Part shown: in pieces, positions 41,006 through 48,575 of the stretch
How the letters are laid out: every line of letters begins with the position of its first letter
Position numbering within the stretch: the first letter of the stretch is position 1
From: JAICSD01 sp035637115
GTDB lineage: Bacteria > Acidobacteriota > Vicinamibacteria > Vicinamibacterales > 2-12-FULL-66-21
Length of the DNA stretch: 64,000 bases
Assembly: GCA_035637115.1 (NCBI GenBank)
Contig: DASPXV010000041.1
Coordinates: 25,130-89,129 of the forward strand
Direction: 5' to 3'
Made by a program: the position numbers and the translations under genes
Notes under the pieces: generated by a model
The model's input: the letters and a program-made list of their open reading frames with translations, nothing else
Databases searched by the model: none
What the model was told of the DNA's origin: nothing

Positions 41006-42952
41006 ATGAGCGCGCTGCGAGTGGCGTGTGGTGGGATGGTGATGCTGGCCGCCCTCGGAGCCCAGGTGCCGCCAACGCCGCAATCCATTCCGGATCCTGA
41101 CGGTCAGATCGTCCGGTCCGAGAAGCAGGCGTTCAGGATCGAGGTTCTGGCGCGTGACCTCGAGACGCCCTGGGCCCTGGCGTTTCTGCCCGATGGACGA
41201 TTGCTGATCACCGAACGTCCGGGACGCCTGCGCCTGATTGAGAACGGAAAGCTGCTTCCCGAGCCGGTGAAAGGGACGCCGGCGGTCTGGGAGAAACAGG
41301 ACGGCGGGCTCCTCGACGTGGAGGTGCATCCGCAGTACGCGCGCAACGGCTGGATCTATCTGTCGTACTCGGAGACGCTGCCCGGCTACGTGGCGACTGG
41401 CGCTCCGCCCGATCCTCCGTCAATGACCGTCATCGTCCGCGGCAGGATCAACAAGGCGAACGAATGGATCGACCAGCAGGTGCTCTTCCGCGCGCCCGCG
41501 GCGATCTACAACTCCAGCAACGCGCACTACGGATCGCGCTTCGTCTTCGACAAAGACAATCATCTCTTCTTTTCAATCGGCGACAAGCAGCAGGCAATGG
41601 ACGCGCAGGATCGGTCCAAGCCGACGGGGAAGATCCACCGGGTTAACGACGACGGGACGGTGCCGAAAGACAATCCGTTCGTGAAGCGGCCTGGCGCGCT
41701 GCCGACGATCTGGAGTTACGGGCACCGGAATCCTCAGGGTCTGGCGTGGGATCCGGCGACCGGCAAGCTGTGGGAGTCCGAGCACGGCCCGAATGGCGGC
41801 GACGAGATCAACGTCATCGAGCCGGGCCGCAACTACGGGTGGGGCGTCATCACGATGGGGACCGAGCCCGGGATGACGAAGCGCTCCGAGCCGGGGATGG
41901 AGCAGCCGATCGTCGATTACACCCCCACGATCGCGCCGACCGGCATGACCTTCTACAGCGGCGACAAGTATCCCGGCTGGAAGAACAGTCTGTTCGTCAG
42001 CGCGTTAGCGGGCCAGCAGCTTCGCCGACTAGAGACGAGCGGCGCCACGGTCGTGCATCAGGAGCCGGTGTTCACAGAGTTCGGCCGCGTGCGCGACGTC
42101 GCCGTCGGGCCTGACGGATATCTGTACGTGCTGCTGCAGCGTCCGGGCCAGGTTGTTTCGCAGTCAACATCCGGCATGCTGGCGCGGCTCGTCCCCGTGC
42201 AGCAGGCGGAGGCGCCTCCAATGCGAATCTACATCCGCAGCGGCTTGAAGACGCACGGGGCAGGGCAGCACGACTATCCGCAGTATCTCGCGGACTGGAG
42301 CAAGCTGCTGACCGAGCGCGGCGCGATCGTCGACGGCTCACTTCATTTTCCGACCGCCGCCGAGATCGCGAAAACCGACGTCATCGTGATGTACAAGGGA
42401 GACGCGGCCGCGATGACTCCCGAGGAGAAGGCGACGCTCGAGGCGTACCTGAAACGCGGCGGCGGACTGGTGAGCTTCCACGACACACTGTGCGGCCCGG
42501 ATCCCGATTATTTTTCGACCATCGTCGGCGGCGCGAAGAAGCACGGCCAGGTCAATTACACCCTCGAGGCCGACATCCCTTACACCATCGTCGACACCGC
42601 GCATCCGATCATGGCGGGAATGTCGAACTTCACGATCAAGGACGAGGCGTTCTTCCTGATCACGTGGGCGAAGTCGCCCGCGATTAAGGTGCTCGCGACG
42701 GCGACCATGGCGGCGACGCCGAGCGCGAAGGGGCATGAGGGGGAATTGGTGCCGCAGATCTGGACCTACGAGCGCTCGCTCGATGGTGGCCAGCCGTATC
42801 GCGCGTTCGTGTGGATGCAGGGGCACAACTACTCGAACTTCGCCGATCCGCGCATTCAACCGATGCTCCTGCGGGGGATCGCGTGGGCCGCGAAGCGTTC
42901 CGTGGAGTCGCTGATGACCGTCCCGCCACCTCGTGCGCGCGGTGGCGCCTAA
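41006..42952 (+). CDS. PQQ-dependent sugar dehydrogenase fused to ThuA domain
   Basis: A 648-aa exported protein (MSALRVACGGMVMLAALGAQ signal). Residues about 40-405 form a soluble aldose-sugar dehydrogenase six-bladed propeller (LETPWALAFLPDGRLLITERPGRLRLI, HYGSRFVFDKDNHLFFSIGD, SYGHRNPQGLAWDPATGKLWESEHGPNGGDEINVI, then GRNYGWGVI), as in YliI/PQQ-Asd. Residues about 410-640 form a ThuA-like domain (MRIYIRSGLKTHGAGQHDYPQYLADW, YLKRGGGLVSFHDTLCGPD, WMQGHNYSNFADPRIQPMLLRGIAWA). It oxidises aldoses with PQQ in the periplasm; the ThuA part may bind or process the sugar product. Confidence 0.9.
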   Translation: MSALRVACGGMVMLAALGAQVPPTPQSIPDPDGQIVRSEKQAFRIEVLARDLETPWALAFLPDGRLLITERPGRLRLIENGKLLPEPVKGTPAVWEKQDGGLLDVEVHPQYARNGWIYLSYSETLPGYVATGAPPDPPSMTVIVRGRINKANEWIDQQVLFRAPAAIYNSSNAHYGSRFVFDKDNHLFFSIGDKQQAMDAQDRSKPTGKIHRVNDDGTVPKDNPFVKRPGALPTIWSYGHRNPQGLAWDPATGKLWESEHGPNGGDEINVIEPGRNYGWGVITMGTEPGMTKRSEPGMEQPIVDYTPTIAPTGMTFYSGDKYPGWKNSLFVSALAGQQLRRLETSGATVVHQEPVFTEFGRVRDVAVGPDGYLYVLLQRPGQVVSQSTSGMLARLVPVQQAEAPPMRIYIRSGLKTHGAGQHDYPQYLADWSKLLTERGAIVDGSLHFPTAAEIAKTDVIVMYKGDAAAMTPEEKATLEAYLKRGGGLVSFHDTLCGPDPDYFSTIVGGAKKHGQVNYTLEADIPYTIVDTAHPIMAGMSNFTIKDEAFFLITWAKSPAIKVLATATMAATPSAKGHEGELVPQIWTYERSLDGGQPYRAFVWMQGHNYSNFADPRIQPMLLRGIAWAAKRSVESLMTVPPPRARGGA

Positions 42953-42954
42953 CA

Positions 42955-43260
42955 GTGACATCGTTGGACTCGGGATACCTACTCGAAACGGTCGTCCCCT
43001 ACTGCTGGCGTACCGGAAGCGGTTCCCACGGAAGGCCGCGCGCCGGAAGGACGCTGCGTCTCGAGCGGCGCCAGGACGGCACCCTCTTGCTCACCGCTGT
43101 GCCTGAGAATCAGCTCTGGACAATCGCAGAACCGCATCGATCGCGGATTGAGCGTGGGCTCGCATGGGCCGGCGCGAATAAGCCTCAGGAAATCAACGTC
43201 GCGGATCTCTCAAAGCGCCGAATGAAAAGGACGGGACGCGGACGTGGTCGTCGTTCGTAA
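42955..43260 (+). CDS. Small hypothetical protein
   Basis: A 101-aa protein starting at GTG 42955, two bases after the preceding stop (VTSLDSGYLLETVVPYCWRTGSG...). The C-terminus is basic (RRMKRTGRGRGRRS). No domain recognised. Coding is supported mainly by position (tight spacing) and acceptable codon use. It ends 3 bp from the convergent PQQ dehydrogenase gene. Confidence 0.4.
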   Translation: MTSLDSGYLLETVVPYCWRTGSGSHGRPRAGRTLRLERRQDGTLLLTAVPENQLWTIAEPHRSRIERGLAWAGANKPQEINVADLSKRRMKRTGRGRGRRS

Positions 43261-43263
43261 CCG

Positions 43264-46182
43264 CTAGTTGAAGCCGCGCGGACGAATCCAGAAGCTCTCC
43301 TGCCACGACCCGCCCGGCGGAATGCTCTGCAGATCCTTGTAGAGCCCCTTCTGCGCGAGATTCAGCGAGTTGGTGATGCCGGCCATCGGCTCCAGCGCAA
43401 TGAAGGCGCTCCCCTTCGGCGAGTACACGACCGCCGCCCGATAGTTCGGGCCGAGCACGACATCGATTTGCTGATTCCTGCCGCGGACCCTCATCACCGC
43501 GCCGCCGTCCTTGTCCCGCGTCAGATCACCGAACACGTCGTCGAGACTGTGGTCCTTCAACGCGATCGCGCGCGGATTGGGGAATACCCGTTCGATCGGA
43601 TCCGTTTCACCCGTCGGAATCAGGTTCGGGCCGAGACGCCACCGTGAGCGGACGCCGAGGGCGAGCGTCCACTCGTCGCGGGGCGAGTCGGTGAGCTGGA
43701 AGTAGGGATGGAATCCGATTGCGACCGGCATTGGCTCGACACTGAGATTGTCGATTCGCGTCCGCACTTCGAGCGCGCCGTCCTGCAGGCGATACGTCAT
43801 CGTGATCGTCTGCGCGAAGGGGAACTGCTTCATCCACTGCGGGTTTCGATAGAAATCGAGCGTGCTCGTCACCCACGCGGCGCTTGCGTCCGCCTTCGCC
43901 TCGACGAGGCGCCAGTCCTTCGCGTCTGACAGGAAACCGTGGATCGGAATCTCGCCGCGCACATTACCGAGTCCCATGTCGAAGCTGTACTTGCGCCCGT
44001 TCGCGTAGAACGCCTGTTCGTCGAGCCGGTTCGCGAACGGCGCCAGCAGCGGAATGCCATTGAGTCCAGGGCGCTCGCGGAATTGCGCGAGATCCGAAAA
44101 CGTCTTGCGGATGATCTGCTGTCCCTTGACGACCATCTCGTACGCGTTGCTCATGGACGTGACGACGGGCACGGTGATGCCGGCGCGCGCGTCCCGCAGT
44201 TGGACGATGTCGCCCGTTGTGGTGGCGGAGTACGCGGCTTTCGCGCTCGCGACGCCGGATCCGCGCAGCGCGAACGCCATCACGCTGTCGCCAGTCACCG
44301 GGTTGCCGAAGAAGCCGCCGCCGCTGGCGGTGATGACGATGTACTGCCTGCCGTCGCGACCGTCGTAGGAGATCGGTGTCGCTTGCGCCGCGCCGGGGAG
44401 TTTGTACGTCCACAACTCCTTGCCGGAGTTCGCGTCGAACGCGCGGAACCGGCTGTCGTCGGTGGCGCCGACAAAAACGAGACCACCGGCCGTGGCGATG
44501 GTGCCGCCGTTACCCGGGCGCCCGGTCTTCTGCTTCTCCGGCGGCAGGCTCTCCGTGATTCCGAGCGGGACGCGCCAGGCGAACTCGCCCGTGTTGACGT
44601 CGACGGCAGTCAACTGTCCCCACGGCGGCTGCTGGCAGTACATGTTGGACGCGTTGTCCTTGAAGCGTCCGCCACCCGGCACGCCGCGATAGGGCCCGTC
44701 CGGATCGACACGGTTCCCGACACCGTCGGGACGCGCCGTGCCCGCGTCGCTCGGGTCGCGATCTCTCAGTCCGGAAATCTGCCCCATCTCGTTCGTGTTG
44801 ACGAACAGATAACCCAACTGCGGATTGAATGATGTCCCGCCCCAGTTGACGCCGCCGTGGTTCCCCGGAAACTGCGCGCGCAGGCGGTTGTATGAAACTG
44901 GAAGATACGGTCCGCCCAGTTGCATGCCTTCAATCAACTTCTTACATGCCGCTTCCAGTTCGGGCGTCACCGTCGCGATGTCGGCGGCCGTCATCGACAT
45001 GCGCGAGAGCGGCGCCGGCTTGAGCGGGAACGGCTGCGTCTTCGACGTCCGCTCCAGCGGCACTTCGCTTTGCGGCACCGGACGCTCCTCGACGCCGTAG
45101 ATCGGCTTGCCGGTCACGCGGTCGAGCAGAAAGAGCAGTCCCATCTTGCCGACCACGGCGACGGCCGGAATGGTCCTGCCCGCGTGCTTCACATCGATGA
45201 GCGCGGGCGCGCCGGAGATATCGGCATCCCAGATGTCGTGGTGCACGACCTGGAAGTGCCACAAGTACTTTCCGGTATTCGCGTCGGCAGCGACCAGGCT
45301 GGTGCCGAACAGATTGTCTCCCTCGCGGTCGCCGCCGTACTGGTCGACCGATGGCGCGCCGAACGGCATGTAGACAATGCCCCGTTCCTCGTCCACGGTA
45401 ATGAAACCCCAGACGTTGACGCCCGATCGGTTCTTCCAACTGTCACCGGCCCACGTGTCGTTGTATTTCTCACCGGCGCGCGGAACCGAGTGGAACGTCC
45501 ACACCGGCTTTCCCGTGCGCATGTCCCACGCGCGCACGTCGCCGGCGGGTCCGCGCGGCGGATTCTCCTGCGTTGTGCCGCCGGTGATGACCAGATTCCT
45601 GTAGACGATGGGGGGCGAGCTCAGACCGTCGCGGCCCGGGAGCCCCTGAAGGATTTCCGGCGTATTGAGATCGACAACGCCCTTCTCCCCGAAGGCTTCA
45701 TTGAGCTTCCCGGTCTTCGCGTCCAGCGAATACAACTTCGCGTCGCTCGACCCGAAGACAATCTGCGGCGGCGTCTGCGCGTCGCCCGGCCAGTATTCGA
45801 CGCCTCGTGTTGAGGGATTTCCGGAAGGGAGACGGAACGCCCAGATCTCCTTGCCTGTCGTGGGCTCCACGGCCACGACGCGGTAATACGGCGTCGCGAT
45901 GTACATCGTCCCATTGACGACGAGCGGGGTGACGGTGCTCGAACTGAAGCGCGCCGGGGCGTCCGGGGGCTTCATGTGATAAACCCACGCGACATCCAAC
46001 TGACTGGCGTTCGCCGGAGTGATCTGCGTCAGCGGCGAGAATCGCTGCCCGCCGGCATCGTGACCGTACGTTGGCCATTCCCTGGACGCCGCGCCGTTTC
46101 GCGCTGCACCGGACTGCGCAAGCACGCCGCATCCCACGGCGATCGCTACCGCCGCAACGCAGGCGCTAACTGTCCTCATCAC
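43264..46182 (-). CDS. PQQ-dependent dehydrogenase fused to aldose 1-epimerase
   Basis: A 972-aa exported protein (signal ACVAAVAIAVGCGVLAQSG). Residues about 35-640 form an eight-bladed quinoprotein propeller of the glucose-dehydrogenase type: WPTYGHDAGGQRFSPLTQI, LYSLDAKTGKL, HHDIWDADISGAPALIDV, VGKMGLLFLLDRVTGKPIYGVEERPVPQS, NHGGVNWGG, GNGGTIATAGGLVFVGATDDSRFRAFDANSGKELW. From about residue 650 a complete galactose mutarotase domain follows, with its catalytic set H748 (IHGFLSD), H825 (GFHPYF) and E931 (ALEPMAG). The mutarotase could supply the beta anomer oxidised by the dehydrogenase. The next gene upstream is a pentahaem cytochrome c with a 34-bp gap; a GGGAGGG site precedes the ATG. 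Confidence 0.93.
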   Translation of the reverse strand: MMRTVSACVAAVAIAVGCGVLAQSGAARNGAASREWPTYGHDAGGQRFSPLTQITPANASQLDVAWVYHMKPPDAPARFSSSTVTPLVVNGTMYIATPYYRVVAVEPTTGKEIWAFRLPSGNPSTRGVEYWPGDAQTPPQIVFGSSDAKLYSLDAKTGKLNEAFGEKGVVDLNTPEILQGLPGRDGLSSPPIVYRNLVITGGTTQENPPRGPAGDVRAWDMRTGKPVWTFHSVPRAGEKYNDTWAGDSWKNRSGVNVWGFITVDEERGIVYMPFGAPSVDQYGGDREGDNLFGTSLVAADANTGKYLWHFQVVHHDIWDADISGAPALIDVKHAGRTIPAVAVVGKMGLLFLLDRVTGKPIYGVEERPVPQSEVPLERTSKTQPFPLKPAPLSRMSMTAADIATVTPELEAACKKLIEGMQLGGPYLPVSYNRLRAQFPGNHGGVNWGGTSFNPQLGYLFVNTNEMGQISGLRDRDPSDAGTARPDGVGNRVDPDGPYRGVPGGGRFKDNASNMYCQQPPWGQLTAVDVNTGEFAWRVPLGITESLPPEKQKTGRPGNGGTIATAGGLVFVGATDDSRFRAFDANSGKELWTYKLPGAAQATPISYDGRDGRQYIVITASGGGFFGNPVTGDSVMAFALRGSGVASAKAAYSATTTGDIVQLRDARAGITVPVVTSMSNAYEMVVKGQQIIRKTFSDLAQFRERPGLNGIPLLAPFANRLDEQAFYANGRKYSFDMGLGNVRGEIPIHGFLSDAKDWRLVEAKADASAAWVTSTLDFYRNPQWMKQFPFAQTITMTYRLQDGALEVRTRIDNLSVEPMPVAIGFHPYFQLTDSPRDEWTLALGVRSRWRLGPNLIPTGETDPIERVFPNPRAIALKDHSLDDVFGDLTRDKDGGAVMRVRGRNQQIDVVLGPNYRAAVVYSPKGSAFIALEPMAGITNSLNLAQKGLYKDLQSIPPGGSWQESFWIRPRGFN

Positions 46183-46216
46183 ATGCCCTCCCGGCCGACG
46201 GAATACTACACCGCGC

Positions 46217-46744
46217 TCACTGGCGGGGCGCGTGACAGTCTCCGCAGTCGGTCAGGACCTGGCGCTTGTCATGGCAGGAGACGCAGCCCGCCATGGTCGT
46301 GATGTTGGTCTCCTGCGCTATGACGTCGCGCTCAGCCACTGAACCGTGACAGTCGGCGCACGTGATGTCGGGCCGCAGATGCGAGGCATGTTTCCAGAAG
46401 ACGTAGTCGGGAAGTTTGTAGACGCGAACCCAGGGGATGGACGTTCCGGACGCCGCGAATGAGGCCAGCTTCTGAATCGCCGGACGGTCGGCCGCGATCG
46501 CCTGGTGGCAACCCATGCAGAACGCCGTCGCCGGAAACGTCATCAACTTGCCGGGAGCAGGATTGACGTGGCACGTCCGGCATTGCAGGCCGAGCGCGAT
46601 GTGCTTCTTGTGACTGTAGGGGAGCGGTTGGACGGCCCCCGGCGGCGAAGATCTCTGCGGGGTCGAGGATCCTTGCGACTGCAGGGCCACAGACGAAGCC
46701 AGCAGGAGGACGAGCAAAGCTATCAGCCGGCGCGGATCTGCCAT
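46217..46744 (-). CDS. Pentahaem cytochrome c (class III-like)
   Basis: A 175-aa exported protein (signal LIALLVLLLASSVALQSQG) with five CxxCH haem-binding motifs at residues 55, 76, 129, 154 and 167 and additional His residues as likely distal ligands (YSHKKHIALGLQ, WKHASHLRPD). The YSHKKH...LQCRTCH and PWVRVYKLPDYVFWKHASHL segments resemble cytochrome c7/c3 and Act/NrfB-like carriers. It precedes the PQQ dehydrogenase-epimerase gene in the same direction with a 34-bp gap and is a plausible electron acceptor for it. Start ATG 46744 gives the signal peptide. Confidence 0.92.
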   Translation of the reverse strand: MADPRRLIALLVLLLASSVALQSQGSSTPQRSSPPGAVQPLPYSHKKHIALGLQCRTCHVNPAPGKLMTFPATAFCMGCHQAIAADRPAIQKLASFAASGTSIPWVRVYKLPDYVFWKHASHLRPDITCADCHGSVAERDVIAQETNITTMAGCVSCHDKRQVLTDCGDCHAPRQ

Positions 46745-46778
46745 CGGGTCGTCAGGTTTGGATCTTACCGGAGTGCAG

Positions 46779-48416
46779 TTACCTGTGCACGCCGGGTGCT
46801 TCGTGTCCTGAGCGCGCGACGTATTCTTCGTAAGTCCCAAGGTACGCGTGCGGCTGCGCCTCTTTTCCGCTTTCGCCGCCCAGCTCCAGCACGCGATTGC
46901 TCAAGCCTTTGAGGAACGCGCGGTCGTGCGACACAAACAGCATCGTCCCCTCGAAGTCGTGCAGCGCCTCGAGCAGCATCTCTTTCGTGGCGAGATCGAG
47001 ATGGTTCGTCGGCTCGTCGAGCACGAGGAAGTTCGGCGGATTGAGCAGCATCCGCGCCATGACGAGCCGCGTCTTCTCGCCGCCTGACAGCATCCTGATC
47101 TTCTTGTCGATATCGTCGCCCGAGAACTGGAACGCGCCGGCGAGGTTGCGCAACGCGCCGATCGACTCGGCAGGGAAGTCCTTCTGCAGCTGTTCCTCGA
47201 TCGTCAGGTCCGGATCGAGCACGTCGAGCGATTGCTGTGCGAAGTAGCCCATCTTGAGGCTGGCGCCGAGCTTGACGACCCCTTCGTCGGGCGGTATCGC
47301 CCCGGCGATCATCTTCAACAGCGTCGACTTGCCGGCGCCGTTCTTTCCCATCACGCACCAGCGCTCGCCGCGCCGGATCGTCAGGTTGACGTGGTCGTGC
47401 ACGACGCGTCTGCCGTAGCGCTTGCTGACGCCTTCGAGCGTCGCGACCTGGTCGCCGGAACGCGGCGGCGTGCGGAAGTCGAACTTCACCACGCGGCGTT
47501 TCTTCGGCAGCTCGATCTTCTCGATCTTCTCCAGCGCCTTGACGCGGCTCTGCACCTGGGCGGCCTTCGCGGCGTGCGCGGCGAACCGCTCGATGAATCG
47601 CTGTTCCTTCGCGAGCATTGCCTGCTGCCGGGCGTAGGCTGCTTCGCGGTTGGCCTCCCGGATCGCGCGCTCGCGCTCATAGAAGTCGTAGTTGCCCGAG
47701 TACGAGGTGATCTCGCCGCCGTCGATCTCGGCGATGCGTGTGACGATCCGATTCATGAACTCGCGGTCGTGCGACGTCATGAGCAGCGAGCCGGGAAGCG
47801 TTTTCAGGAATTCCTCGAGCCAGATGATCGATTCGATGTCGAGATGGTTGGTCGGCTCGTCCATCAACAGGACGTCGGGCCGGCCGAGGAGCACGCGCGC
47901 CATCGCGACGCGCATCTTCCACCCGCCGGACAGCGCGCCCACGTCGCCATCGACGCGATCGTCCTCGAACCCGAGCCCGTGCAGCACTTCGCGCGCCTGC
48001 GCCTCGAGCGCGTAGCCGCCGAGATGCTCGTATTCTTCCTGGACCTCGCCGAAGCGCGCAAGGATCTTGTCCATGTCGTCCGCACGCGCGGGATCCGCCA
48101 TCGCGTGGTTCAGTCCTTCGAGCTCGTGGTGGAGCGTCCCTACGCGGCCGCTGCCGGCGATCGTTTCGTCGAGCACCGATCGCCCCGACATTTCCTCGAC
48201 GTCCTGCTTGAAGTAACCGATGGCGAGCTTCTTCGGAACGGAGACGTCCCCTTCGTCGGGCGATTCTTCGCCGACGATCATGCGAAAGAGCGTGGTCTTG
48301 CCGGAGCCGTTGGGCCCGACAAGACCGACCTTTTCACCAGGATTCAGCTGGAATGACGCATCGACGAAGAGTATCTGCCGGCCGTACTGCTTGCTTATTC
48401 TTGTGAACGACACCAT
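46779..48416 (-). CDS. ABC-F family ATPase (Uup/YheS/YbiT-like)
   Basis: A 545-aa ABC-F protein with two nucleotide-binding domains: Walker A GPNGSGKTT near residue 33, signature LSGGWKMRVAMARVL, LLMDEPTNHLDIES, an inter-domain arm rich in charged residues (FYERERAIREANREAAYARQQAMLAKEQRFIERFAAHAAKAAQVQSRVKALEKIEKIELPKKRR), a second Walker A GKNGAGKST and signature LSGGEKTRLVMARML. ATG 48416 is preferred because earlier codons fall into the ATTG-rich repeat. Probably acts at the ribosome E site; exact subfamily unresolved. Heads a co-oriented run with the cytochrome and PQQ genes. Confidence 0.9.
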   Translation of the reverse strand: MVSFTRISKQYGRQILFVDASFQLNPGEKVGLVGPNGSGKTTLFRMIVGEESPDEGDVSVPKKLAIGYFKQDVEEMSGRSVLDETIAGSGRVGTLHHELEGLNHAMADPARADDMDKILARFGEVQEEYEHLGGYALEAQAREVLHGLGFEDDRVDGDVGALSGGWKMRVAMARVLLGRPDVLLMDEPTNHLDIESIIWLEEFLKTLPGSLLMTSHDREFMNRIVTRIAEIDGGEITSYSGNYDFYERERAIREANREAAYARQQAMLAKEQRFIERFAAHAAKAAQVQSRVKALEKIEKIELPKKRRVVKFDFRTPPRSGDQVATLEGVSKRYGRRVVHDHVNLTIRRGERWCVMGKNGAGKSTLLKMIAGAIPPDEGVVKLGASLKMGYFAQQSLDVLDPDLTIEEQLQKDFPAESIGALRNLAGAFQFSGDDIDKKIRMLSGGEKTRLVMARMLLNPPNFLVLDEPTNHLDLATKEMLLEALHDFEGTMLFVSHDRAFLKGLSNRVLELGGESGKEAQPHAYLGTYEEYVARSGHEAPGVHR

Positions 48417-48420
48417 TGAA

Positions 48421-48575
48421 GATTGCAGACTGCAGATTGCCGAATAACGAATTGCCGATTGTTGATTGCCGACTGACGGATTGTCGATTATCGATTGTCG
48501 CCAATCGCCAATCTTCAATCCCTCACTCAACAATCTTCACTCATCAATCTTAATCTTCAATCTGCAATTGCCAAT
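48421..48575. repeat. Degenerate ATTG/CAATC-rich low-complexity stretch
   Basis: About 150 bp built from loosely repeated GATTGCC/GATTGTC units changing to CAATCTTCA units (for example TTGCCGATTGTTGATTGCCG). It separates the ABC-F gene from the metalloprotease gene and supplies the last codons of the latter (...DWQLQIED). Confidence 0.85.

Noticed and set aside
43264..46182. Reading the PQQ dehydrogenase and mutarotase as two genes
   Set aside because: The frame is continuous across the junction near residue 645 and there is no internal start with a ribosome-binding site, so a single fused protein was called.
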